From Papaver somniferum (taxonomy: Eukaryota; Streptophyta; Magnoliopsida; Ranunculales; Papaveraceae), in assembly GCF_003573695.1 (NCBI RefSeq), contig NC_039359.1, positions 91,855,385 through 91,919,384 of the forward strand: a stretch of 64,000 bases of DNA, read 5' to 3'. The translations under genes and the position numbers were made by a program. Positions within the stretch are counted from its first letter, which is position 1. Each line of letters begins with the position of its first letter. The notes beneath the pieces were generated by a model, which ran no database searches, was not told where the DNA came from, and worked only from the letters and a program-made list of their open reading frames with translations. Below are positions 1 to 10,639 of this stretch, one piece after another.

Positions 1-340
1 CAGGAAAGAGATAGTTTCTCCTTTTAAAAGAGACAACTTTCGGACCAAAGATCTCAGGAAAATCCGAAAATATTAAAGAATATATTTCGTTTCCTTAGTA
101 CGAACTTCTCAAGTTCGAAGGTTTATTAAAATTCGAAAATTCTAAATAAAACCTCTTTTTGGAAGATCATGATAAACATGAACATTTTTCTGATATCCAT
201 GGATTCGCAGCTATCCATAAAGTGTCACAGAATTTTCAGATAAACAACTACAAAAAACAATTGTGCTCCTGTTTTATTGTGCCTTTCCCATCCAAGATTA
301 TGAGCACGAAAAAGGATGAGAATGCACAATTTTGATACAA

Positions 341-1486
341 CTAAGTTTCATCGGAGTAAGATTTTTCCAGCTTATAGTGAATATCAGAAACATGGTTCAT
401 GTTTCTCTTCGGGAATTTCTGCCCAAAATAATTTCTCCTAAGACGATGATCTTTTATAACTCTAGAGATATGATCATGTGGAGAAACTGTACTAATGTGA
501 GAATTTTCAGAGGCAGATAAATTTCTCTTTATTCTTTCAATGAGATTTTCATAAGATTTTCTCATTCTAAGGACTTCCTTATTATCCACATTAGTGTGAT
601 TGTCTGAAACAACTATCGGAAATTCCTGATTGTTTCTTTTGGCAAAGATTCTCTCTTTCCCTTTCTTCTGGAGTCGTTCTTCATAAAAACTATAATTGTT
701 TCGATATGGGTGAGGAGGAACCTTTTTCCAGAAGCAATTATCAACTTTTTCCTCTGACTCTTTTGAGTCGATTTTATTGGGATGTGGTATAATCTGTCTT
801 TCTACTGAGGAATGATTTTTCAGTTTTTTAAGATAAGAAACTTCCTTAAAAATATTTACCATCGTATGTTGAAGAAGTATAAGTTTCTTTTCAAGTGACT
901 GAAAATTGTATTCCTTAAGATCACCATCACGGAATCGGTTCAAAGTTTCCTTTGGACAAGATATCGTTTGATCATTAGTAGATCTAGAAGCTTGTTTCTC
1001 ATCCTCTTCTAACTTGATGTAGTTAGGAAAACTACCATCATATTGATCTGTTTCAGATGTGATTAAACCGGTTTTATCACAATCTGTAAAAGTCGAGCAA
1101 GGACTTTTAGTTTCCTCATCAGAAGAAATCACAACAACATCATTAGTTAGAATCATAAGACGTGTCTCTTTATCTGTAAGAGATTTACCAAGAGCCTCTA
1201 GTTTGACAGTGAGATCAATTTTCTCTTTGGCTAGACAATTCAGTTGAATGTCTTTTTCTCTGATCTCTTTTTTAAGAAGATTTGACTATGTCTTTAAAAT
1301 TAGTACTTTAGAAGACAGAGATTGTATAGGCTTTAGGAGTTTTACCAACTCTTTATCAGCATCTTCTCTTTCATCAGAGATAGACATAGATGTTTTCGTA
1401 ACTCCTGGATCATGAGTCAACGAAGTAGTAACATCTTCAACTTTTGAGTATTCAAACTCTTGCATAACGTTAACTGAATCGGACAT
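341..1486 (-). pseudogene. Coiled-coil ORF of family E (gag position), one in-frame stop
   Basis: From the ATG at 1486 the frame runs about 381 codons to 341 with a single internal stop (TAG at 1288-1286). The 66 codons before the stop and the rest lie in the same frame. The bridging segment reads as heptad-rich coiled coil (LLKKEIREKD followed by regular Leu/Ile spacing), and a second Leu/Lys-rich helix lies further on. I see no zinc knuckle and no UBN2-like gag core, although this is the first ORF after the PBS. It could be a replaced or highly diverged gag, or a structural protein of a non-autonomous element. Function is unknown; the reading frame is clear. Confidence 0.6.
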
Positions 1487-1551
1487 AGATTCAATTTCTT
1501 ATAGGTTGGATCGCACCAAACACAGATTGTTAGAACTTTATGTGTTTGCCT

Positions 1552-1563
1552 GCTCTGATACCA
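1552..1563 (-). other. Primer-binding site, initiator tRNA-Met type
   Basis: The minus strand reads TGGTATCAGAGC, the standard Ty1/copia PBS complementary to the 3' end of initiator tRNA-Met. It lies two bases inside the LTR end (1566). Confidence 0.95.
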
Positions 1564-2898
1564 ATTGAAAAGACGAGGTTACCCGAATATACCTCAATCT
1601 AAAACTTTTCCTACTTATAAGTCCTTTCCCTGAAAGTGATTGTCTATGGACTGAGTCGAGACAATGCAACTAATCGGTTCACACTTCGTGTGATCGTCTA
1701 TGGATACGAGATCGAGACAATACAACAACGATGTATGTTTACTTGGTAAAAAGGTTCGTACTTAACCAAACACAATTGGATCACTTATCAAGTAAATAGG
1801 AATTAACGTTTTGTGTAATTGACTTTAATTATAATAAAACAATTATAATGCAGAAAATAAAAGTAAATGACACAACAAGATTTTGTTAACGAGGAAATGG
1901 CAAATGCAGAAAAACCCCAGGACCTTGTTCAAAATTGAATACTCTCAGGATTAAGCCTCTATACAAAATTAAACCTAACTTCGTATAGTTGAGACCAAGC
2001 AACTAAACCTATAGTTCACCTAGTTCCTTCTGTATTCCCACGCCTCCAACTTATGAATAAGTCACGTACTTGGATCAATTCCTTTGGTTCATATTCCAAA
2101 CAGTAAAGGAACAACAAATCTGTTTGGTATCAGCTCTCTTCAACCAAGTGAAATGAGTCTGATAAAGGATCTTCTGTTTATTTTAACATAAACTCCTTCA
2201 TCAGGTCCTTAGATATATCTTATGTTCAATTACCAAGGTAATCGTTAAGATTTTGCTATCAACACTCTTAATCCAAAGAATTGTGTTGATGTTGATCTAC
2301 TCAACTAATCAATCCAATTCTATCACAAGGATACAATCGATTATTAATTGGATCCTCTTTTACCGAAACAAGTATTGTGCACACCAAAGATTATGAACCC
2401 AAAATCAGAAATCTTCAATATCTTCTTTGTCTTCAAATCTTCTTAGATCTTCAATAAATCCATGCACACAACAACTTGAATCTCTTGTGATCAATCACGC
2501 GCAGAACGGAGTCTGTTAACAATAGATTATCACAAGATCGTCTTTAGAACTACAAACAGTCTAAAGATCCCTGTCGAAACTCTGAACTAGTTTGAGTGAA
2601 TCTTATATCAGAAGAGAAGATCCCCAAGCATAAACAAACTAGGTGCAATCAAAGTTCAACCACCCTTAGTCAATCAAATGAATCGAAAACAAAAGATAAA
2701 CCGAAATTATCTAGTTTCCCACCAACAGTACTAATAGAGCTTCTCAATACCAAAGCAAACTTTAAAACGAGCGGCCGTAAGAGATTTTGCCTAATTAGGT
2801 TACTCTCCTCTCCGAATAGGCAGCTTCACCAGTAGCAGCACAACAAGAGGTAGTTTGCTGTTATGAAGGATTAGTTTGCTAGAAATGCAAACTTCAAG

Positions 2899-2906
2899 TA
2901 TTTATA
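2899..2906 (-). promoter_or_regulatory. TATA box of family E LTR
   Basis: TATAAATA on the minus strand, about 1.46 kb from the LTR start. It is the best TATA candidate in this LTR and its relative position matches that in family A. Confidence 0.5.
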
Positions 2907-3460
2907 GACAAGGAAGTTTGGACACCAAGGAATTTCCAAAATCGAAAATATTCTCAAGATATTCATTAAGGCACAAACTCGGTTTCCATAATTCCTGGAA
3001 ATGCTCTGTCCAAAAATAATGATCGAAATATCTCAGAAAATCTCTAATTAGTAAATGCACCTTATTAATTCTTATTTTCCTAAAAATGAAATTAATAACC
3101 TTAATTAAAAGATTCTTAACTTATTTATGTTTCGATCCTGGGATTCTCTTCCCTTAGCTATTAAGGAATAAATTTGAACAATTAAATAATAAACATTCAC
3201 AACACATGTTCAAAGTATGTCGACATCCTTACTTTGTAAGTCCTCTTTCGTACTTACAACCTTGAAACCGATTTTCCACACTTCCAAACAAGTTTATAAT
3301 TGGTTCATCTGAATTTCAGGAACTATGTGATTGATCAAATAACATTCAATCACAAATCATGGGTATAACGGTTCTACCAAAACAAGTTTCGGTTCTGCCT
3401 TCCATGTGAGTATTGTGCTTAGTCACACTAGCTTTCCAAAATTCGGTTGACTAGGTACTA

Positions 3461-3690
3461 GGATCGGTTCCCCACATACATATGGTATCTAACTTATATA
3501 TATTGTACATGTCCATATGATCGGTTCCCCTTTCTGCTATAAACCTGTTGTACCTCATACAAGGATGGATTCCCCTTTGTGATGTACTGCACCTCTTACT
3601 AGGATCGGTTCCCCTTTACCCAGATTTGATCAGATATTAGAATCACAAACTAGATCATACCATCTCAGGTGATTACTTAAGATCGGTTTC
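3461..3690. repeat. GGATCGGTTCCCC microrepeat cluster in U3 of family E
   Basis: Copies or near copies start at 3461, 3519, 3563 and 3602, with a partial one at 3681, separated by unrelated sequence. The cluster lies about 670-900 bases from the LTR 5' end. Families A-minus and A-plus carry different motif clusters at the same place. Confidence 0.7.
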
Positions 3691-4361
3691 ACTAATAAAA
3701 GTCATACCAATACATAAGTCAGGTCTTTGTGAATAGTTTTACCAAGAATACAAACAAGTCATGAACGGTTATACTACTCACACATATTTGTTTTTCAAAA
3801 GATATGCAATGAATAAAAAAACCAATAACACCTGGCGATTTCCTTTTCGATTCACAAACCAAGTTCATGAATTTACTTCCTTAGAACACATGTAAACATT
3901 GTTCCTTAGGACGAAATCCTCACCTCATACCCATGCATAATCACAATATCATTTAAACGATTATGTCGATGTCTTATCTACAAAGTTTAATGGTTAAGCA
4001 ATAAACCTCGTATTGTATTCCTTAATACTATGTCTATCTAGAGTTCAATCATGCTTCGTAGTTTTGTTTTCAATATGCACGAGTTGAAAGATACGTTAGG
4101 GAATGAAACAATTCAAGTCAAATATCACTTACCTCAAGTGGAAGGATGATGTTGTCGTTGTAGCTCCTTGTTTCTTCACATCTTCAAGTCTTCGCAATAC
4201 TTGTAAAGTCTCATTATTCTAATACTTTCAAGCTAACCTATACAAAGTTGACTCTAGTACATAATCAAGCGACTCTTAACATGAGTTTTGATTCACTAAA
4301 ATATGACAACCAAACTTGACATACCAACGCTTGGTGGGTTCAACCGAGATATGCTCTAACA

Positions 4362-4902
4362 ATGACATAATAAGTTTACCCAGAAAGCTAGCAATGATTG
4401 CCAATACTTTAGCATGTTACACATGAATCGGGAATTTGAAAAGATTAACCCACACAAGAACAGATTTTAAATCTGCAATCTCTCTTTCAAGTAGAGGAGT
4501 CCAAGTTCTAACTATGAACAACTGATCAGAAATAAATAAAACGCCATGTTCTAAACCACATATTCTATCTTCTTCATTAGAGAAGTCAAAAACAAACACC
4601 GACTCACCATGAATTGTCATCTCAAAATCACCTTTAAGCTTCCAAGCTTTCATTACAAAACGTTAAACTAGCAAGAAAGGAAGACGACGACCAACAAATC
4701 AACCAACAACCAAACTCTCGCATCTCTGTAAAATATCAGCAACATCATTATCTTCAACAACCATGACCTTCTCACCATCAACAACAGAAGAAGCTCTAAA
4801 TTCCATGGGTTCATCTATAATCTTCTCAGCTTGATCTTTCCCAAAACATGAAGACCAATCAATAGAAGAAAATTTTGGAGGATCCCAAAACCCATCGTTC
4901 AT
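4362..4902 (-). pseudogene. DUF4283-domain pseudogene (LINE ORF1-like), truncated by element E
   Basis: The minus-strand frame opens with ATG at 4902 (MNDGFWDPPKFSS) and continues in the same frame through two stops (near 4701 and 4666). The segment from 4653 has the DUF4283 signature: a WKLKGDFEM-like strand, an FDFSNEEDR turn, then VRTWTPLLE and VLVWVNL. After another stop near 4418, typical family sequence continues (IASFLGKLIM) and ends at the E insertion at 4361. In plants DUF4283 occurs with a zinc knuckle in ORF1 of L1-type LINEs and in retrogene-like proteins. The zinc-knuckle part would lie beyond the break. Clearly non-functional. Confidence 0.7.
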
Positions 4903-5130
4903 ATGAGAATCATTAACACTTTTTGTAAAATAAGATTCAAAATAGAACCCTCACTACCAGGTATGATGGGATTCATTTAAAAAACTTAAAAAAGGGAAAA
5001 TTTGATTTAACAATAAGCTAAACACCAATAATTAAACCAGGATTTAAGAAGAATCAGAGAAAAAATTAGGATCAAACACACCAGAAATCAGTGGAAGGAA
5101 ACCTGTGACTGAAGTCAACGTCGCTAGAAA

Positions 5131-5920
5131 ATTGCCTCGGCAACGCACTTTCTCTCTCCTTTACTTTTCCTAGATAGGTAAATTTTTCTATCAACTCATT
5201 CCTCTTAATTAGGTTTTTGATTTATTCATACATTCAAAATTGAGATTCTTAAGAAATTTATGTTTTTTGGATTTATTCCGTATCGGCTGATATGAATGTC
5301 CACATTAACCAATTTGCACAAGCGGCTGATATGCACATACATGTTGGAAGATTTTTCTTGATGTTCTCAGTGGTTGAACAACATCAACAAGAATAGATCG
5401 ATGTGTACATTCTTATAGAACTATATGTTTTCTGCTTTTTTTTATCGGCCACAATCGGCCAATATAAACCTCTATATATGTTGATTGCTGCATCGGATTA
5501 TAGAAACATCCACATTCGTCGATTGTTACAATAGGACTTTATAATAAATGTCACAATCTATTTATAAAAACGTTTTCATCCACCGATTGTTGCGATCGAC
5601 CTATATATAAATAAATGTCCACTGATTCTTAGTGTTCTTCGTTAATGAGGAGCATCAACCCATAATCGGCTTGCGAGGGCATGAACATCCACCTATTCTT
5701 GGTTGATGTTTTTACAAAAAAGAAAACAAAAAAAAATCATGTTTTGGTGATCAATTAACATTAGATGATTTCAGGTTAACAAGATTAAACATCTATGTAT
5801 CACCCAAGTTTACACTAACTAATCATAGGTAAGTTAGTCACTAATGAAAATAGTTGGTTAAGGTGTTCTGGGGTTTACTTTAAAATGACATGTTTATATC
5901 TTCTAATGGTGGGCATCAAA
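5131..5920. other. AT-rich intergenic DNA, no gene seen
   Basis: No ORF or recognisable element. Degenerate repeated phrases such as ATCGGCTGATATG, AATCGGCCAATAT and CACCGATTGTTGCGATCG recur every 60-90 bases between about 5280 and 5690, always next to TGTCCAC or CATCCAC words, which suggests a decayed satellite or transposon interior. Confidence 0.4.
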
Positions 5921-5925
5921 TAAAT
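5921..5925. repeat. Target-site duplication TAAAT (left) of the family A tandem array
   Basis: TAAAT directly precedes the first array base (TGAAAATG at 5926). The same five bases follow the last array base at 47039-47043. Confidence 0.9.
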
Positions 5926-7053
5926 TGAAAATGTGGGGGTCTAACAACCACACCCAATATTTTGTTTAGAAATATGTATGGACTAACTCCAATATACTTT
6001 CAAGAGAATCAACTAGACTGCCAGACTCAATCTTAAGAAAAGTATATCAAAGAGTTATATCTCTACTTATCAATTCAATCCATAATCAAACAAATAAGAA
6101 TTTGCGAGCCCGATTGAATATAAGAAATAACTTGGACAGTATCAAAAACCAATATCCAAGTGTCAATCAATTTAATTAACAACCAAAGGTTGGATACAAA
6201 ATTGATTGAACTTAGGCACAACCTGTGATGTTTCAATTATATAGAGAATATAATGCGGAAAAGAAATAACACAGTCACCAGAAGTTTGTTAACGAGGAAA
6301 CCGCAAATGCAGAAAAACCTCAGGACCTAGTCCATATTTGAACACCACACTGTATTAAGATGCTACAGATACTAGCCTACTCCAAGTTAACTTCGGACTG
6401 GAATTTAGTTGGGCCCTAACCAATCTCACACTGATCAAGGTACAGTCGTGTTCCTTACGCCTCTAGAACCACGTCGGATTCTGTGCACTTGATTTCGTTA
6501 GTTGATCTCACCCCACAACTAAGAGTTACTACGACCCAAAGTCGAAGACTTGATAAACGAATCTGTATCACACAAAAAGTTTATTAAATAGATAAATCTG
6601 TCTCCCACAAATATACCTATGAGTTTTATTCCGTCTTTTGATAAATCAAGGTGAACAGACCAATTGATATACCAGACTTATATTCCCGAAAAACAGCCTA
6701 GAAATATCAATCACCTCACAATAATCTTAATTGTATGGTAGCGAAACAAGATATTTTGGAATCACAAACGATGAGACGAACATGTTTGTGACTAATTTTT
6801 ATCATTCCTATCAGAGATTAAATCTCGAGAAATCTTAGAGAAGTTAGTACTCAATCACGATTGAAAACATCAAGATAAGAATACGCAACTACAGAGAAAA
6901 TAGTCGGGTCTGGCTTCACAAACCCAATGAAGTCTTCAAGTCGTTAACCTACAGTGTTTTGGAAAAACCTAAGGTTAAAGGAGAATCGACTCTAGTCGCA
7001 ACTAGTATCACATAGGAGGTGTAGGGATTAGGTTTCCCAGTTTCTAGAGTTCT

Positions 7054-7063
7054 CCTTTATATA
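7054..7063 (-). promoter_or_regulatory. TATA box of family A LTR (minus copies)
   Basis: TATATAAAGG on the minus strand. The same box is at 30209-30200 in the middle LTR and 45654-45645 in the 5' LTR. The plus-strand A copies have CTATATAAGG at the matching place. Confidence 0.6.
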
Positions 7064-7547
7064 TTCCTCAAATCAGGGTTTGCAATCAATGTTACCTTAG
7101 TAACAAAGCATTCAATATTCAAAGTTAGATGAAAACCTGATTAGACTCAAGCTAATATATTTCAACCGTTAGATCAAACTTAGCTTGTTACACACAAATG
7201 AAAAGTGACTTCATTTAGATATGAGTAACCGTACCTAAACTTGTGCACCTTTGTTGGCTCAACAATATTTAACCGAAGTTATCCATATGAACACTTTCAT
7301 ATCAACCTTATTCATCTTAACCATAACTAGTTCAAATGACTCAAATGAAAATATTTCTAGAGTTGTTCAATTGTTTATATTCTCATAGAAGTATACAAGA
7401 CACAATTGAAGAAAAATCAATTTTGATTCACTCGAATGAATTCATGAAAATTATAGCCATGGTTTGCATGAGATTCAATTCCTTATTATATATATGTATT
7501 ATTTCACGAACAAATCGATTTTAGAACATAACCCACTCAAGTATGAA

Positions 7548-7802
7548 AACAGGTACACATACCTAAGTAGCCGGACATGGACTGTGTTCGCCAGTATGAA
7601 AACGAGTACACATACTGTCGTACACTTCCAAGCTTCAGTTGAATCCAATACGCGTACAAGTACGCATACTATAGTACCCAGACTTCAACTGTACATGTAC
7701 GCATACTCTAGCTCCCGGACTTTACCTGACCTCGCCAGTACGCATACGGGTATGCATACTACATTCCGGTCTTGGATCAACACATGCAAGTACACATACC
7801 GT
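7548..7802. repeat. GTACGCATAC microrepeat cluster in family A-minus LTR
   Basis: A near-palindromic ten-base motif (GTACGCATAC and variants GTACACATAC, GTATGCATAC, GTACGCGTAC) recurs about ten times at irregular spacing. The cluster recurs at 46141-46400 and, split by element D, at 30695-30850 and 42333-42440. Confidence 0.8.
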
Positions 7803-8438
7803 GCTTAAATCCAATTATGGTTAAGTGTTCTAAACTACCATTTCAATCACTGAAACGTTCTTAGAAGACGACAATATTTGTCTCACACAAACTATTAGCT
7901 TCGAAGCAATTTTCAAGTGTTCAAATGATCAATACGAAACATTCCGAGTCTACATCAAATGACTGTCTAACACAAATCATGTAAGATGTTATAAGGCTAT
8001 TTTCGCATGATCATCTTTTGAATTTCGTCAAGAATATAAGATGAACTTGGTTAAAGCGAAGGCTTACCAACAAATATTTAGAGAAATATGTAAGCGAGTC
8101 AAACTCAGCTCAAAATATCAAATGTGTATTCTTCAAGTGTATATAGCTATACGACTTTTGTCCCAAATAGGAGATAGAGTAGATAGATTTTTGAGTGATG
8201 GATGAGTTCAAGTCTCCACATACCTTTTTATTGATAAAGTTCCACAAACTCACCTTAGTAGTTCTTCGTCTTTGATCGATGAATGTCGTGAAGTCTAATG
8301 CTCAACTGAACTTTCTATCCTAATACGAGGCTTAGCTATAAGTAGACTAGAAATCAAGACTTATAGTTTTGGCAACTAAACTTGACAACAAGCTTGAGAT
8401 AGCAACGCTTGTGAGTTTGACCGAGCAGTTCTCTAACA

Positions 8439-8450
8439 ATCTCCCCCTTT
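8439..8450 (-). other. Polypurine tract of family A (3' LTR junction)
   Basis: The minus strand reads AAAGGGGGAGAT directly before the LTR start TGTTAGA. The same junction occurs at 43086-43075 and, on the plus strand, at 59664-59675. Confidence 0.9.
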
Positions 8451-8731
8451 GTCAATTTTGGTGACAAAACTATCAGTACATATGGATTACAAAATAAGTA
8501 AACTTTGTAGCTTCTCATCCAAATGCTTGATCTCCTTGGTTCTTCAACATTACTCGAAATCTTCGTTACTTCCAAGTACTCTAGTGATTCTGAATGTGTT
8601 CAACTCAGCATCATAGTTGTTGAAGAACCGTCGCTATAACAATGAGAAAACTGTAGCTATCAATCATTGTTATACAGTGTCATAATATTATTACACAACA
8701 TCAAAGTCCAATTTTGTCACAACTTTGACAA

Positions 8732-8736
8732 CAATA
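8732..8736. repeat. Target-site duplication CAATA (left) of the solo LTR
   Basis: CAATA precedes the LTR start at 8737 and is repeated at 22265-22269. The unoccupied homologous site is visible at 43368-43372 in the other internal region. Confidence 0.95.
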
Positions 8737-9340
8737 TGTTAGAGCATTTCTCGATCGAACTCGCATGCGTTGCTATCTCAAGCATGTTTTTCAATGTTAG
8801 TGATCAAAACTATGAGTCTTGATTTCTAGTCTATTATAGTTAAGTCTCGGACTGGGATAGAAAGTGTAGTTTAGCTCAAGGACTTCATGGCGATTCATCA
8901 TACAAGTAGAAGAACTACTCAAGGAATCGGCGGAACTTCTCGACAAAAAGGTATGTGAAGATTTGAACTTATATATCACTCAAAAGTCTATCTACTATAT
9001 CTCCTACTATTTGAGAAAAGAAGTCATATGCTATATATATAGACTTGGATTATATACATTTGATATTTCAAGCCGAGCATACCTCGCCTATCTATATCTC
9101 GAGATATGTGTTGGTAAGCTTTTCACTTCGATCAAGTTTATCTTTACCATGTGACAAAAGACATGATATGTTTCAATCATCTTGAAAATTTCTTTGACGA
9201 GAAATGGTGTAACAACTACATAACGTCCTCTAAGAATGTTTTAATGATTGAAATGAGAGTTTAGATTACATAACCAATGGTGGACATAAGCATTGTTGTG
9301 GAAACACATTTATGTATAAGTCTTATTCCTTGAACCAAAG

Positions 9341-9590
9341 TTTGCGAACTTTGTTGATCAAGAGAACCGGAAGAATGGCGTGAGCCAAGTCCGAAAACTC
9401 AGTCCACGAACTGCCGAAGTTCTCAAACCCGAGAATTTCTGCTGAAGTTGATAAACTACTTGCGTGAAATTAATTCCGCGAACTCAGTCCGCGAACCGGC
9501 GAAGTTCTCATTCCCGCGAATTTCTGCTGGAGTTTGTAAACTCTGCCCGGTAACTTAAGTCCGCGAACCTAGTCTGCGAACTTGAGAAGG
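9341..9590. repeat. AGTCCGCGAAC microrepeat cluster in family A-plus LTR
   Basis: The motif AGTCCGCGAAC and variants recur about eight times with TGCCGAAGTTCTC-like spacers. It occupies the LTR position where the minus subfamily has GTACGCATAC. The same clusters are at 48560-48820 and 60270-60520. Confidence 0.75.
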
Positions 9591-10016
9591 TTATATATAT
9601 GAAGATGATTTGTGAACTTAAACTTAAAAAGACTAAGTAATGCAGTTTGCAAACCGTGGCTATAAAATTTCATGACCCGATTCAAGTGAATCAAATCATC
9701 TTTGCTTTAATTGTGTCTTGTGTAGTACATGAGATTTCCTTGCAATTGAACAACTCTCTAACTAGTTCATCTTGAAGTCATTTGAACTAGTTATGGTAAA
9801 GAAGAACATGGTTGATATGAAATGCTCATATGGGTAACCTTTTGGTTAACTATTGTTGAACCAACAAGTGCAAATGTTTATGTACGGTTAACAAACCTAG
9901 AAACATGCATTGTCAAGTGTGTGTAACAAGCTAAGTTTTCGATCTAATGGTTGAGAAATATTAGCTTGAATCTAAATCAGGTTTTCATCTAACGATGGAT
10001 ATTGATTTCTTTGTTA

Positions 10017-10021
10017 CCAAG
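10017..10021. repeat. Target-site duplication CCAAG (left) of element B1
   Basis: CCAAG precedes TGTTGATGGT and recurs at 21093-21097. Uninterrupted sites in the sister LTRs (49245-49249) have a single CCAAG. Confidence 0.95.
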
Positions 10022-10249
10022 TGTTGATGGTGGTTTTTAGCTTAGGGTTAAAATCGTAAAACCTTATATCTGACTTGACGTCACTAGGACCACTAGCGCA
10101 TTTATTGAATCATTCAACACGCCTATGTAAGAATTACCAGGGTACCTTTTTTTTTACATATATATGTGTCATGTTCCACGGTAGAACCCTTAGTATTGAC
10201 CGACATCAACTTCGTACACCAAACCTTAATTTCTTACACCACCGTGTCA

Positions 10250-10590
10250 ATGGAAAACCATGCCAGCCACGTCTCCGCGCAAAGGCATGCCAACCATGCC
10301 AGCCACGTCTCCGCGCCAAGGCATGCCAGCCGCATGTGCCAATGACATGCCGTTCCATCCACATCTCCGCGCCAAGGCATGCCAACCATGCTAGCCTCAC
10401 CACCGTGCCAATGGCAAACCATGCCAGCCACGTCTCAGCGCCAAAGCATGCCAACCATGCCAGCCACGCCATCGTTCCAATAGCAATCCATGCCAGCCAC
10501 ATCTCCGCGCCAAGGCATGTCAACCATGCCATCCGCGCCACCATGCCAGCCACGATTCCATGCCAAAGCCATGCCGGCCCCGCTACATGC
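10250..10590. repeat. GC-rich minisatellite, about 69-base unit, in B1 5' LTR
   Basis: Units built of CCATGCCAGCCAC, GTCTCCGCGCCAAGGCATG and CCACCGTGCCAATGG blocks. Long open frames appear on both strands only because the repeat lacks stops. The counterpart in the 3' LTR is at 17920-18290. Confidence 0.85.
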
Positions 10591-10639
10591 CGATGGCTGC
10601 CAAAACGAAGGGTCGCAACAATCAACGACCACCCTTCCA

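Larger units (their letters stand above)
1..4361 (-). mobile_element. Family E LTR retrotransposon (copia-type), 5' portion, continues beyond left edge
   Basis: Read on the minus strand, this is an LTR (4361 to 1566), a two-base spacer, a PBS complementary to initiator tRNA-Met (1563-1552), then an ORF and the start of the internal region, which runs off the window at base 1. The LTR starts TGTTAGAGCA and ends TTTTCA, like family A, so E is a relative, but most of its sequence differs. The right boundary falls inside a DUF4283 pseudogene, so the five bases after the LTR (ATGAC, 4362-4366) are the expected target duplication. The partner copy is outside the window. No pol domain is visible in the part present. 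Confidence 0.85.
1566..4361 (-). repeat. 5' LTR of family E (2.8 kb)
   Basis: The ends are TGTTAGAGCA (minus strand, at 4361) and TTTTCA (1566), directly followed by the PBS. A TATA box lies at 2906-2899. The block around 1885-1925 (GTTAACGAGGAAA then GCAAATGCAGAAA on the plus strand) is shared with the LTRs of families A and F. U3 carries GGATCGGTTCCCC microrepeats at 3461-3690. Confidence 0.88.
5926..8438 (-). repeat. 3' LTR of the family A array
   Basis: 2513 bases. On the minus strand it starts TGTTAGAACTGC at 8438 and its 3' end is at 5926 (final bases CATTTTCA). The PPT lies directly at 8439. It carries the GTACGCATAC microrepeat cluster and a TATA box at 7063-7054. Confidence 0.93.
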
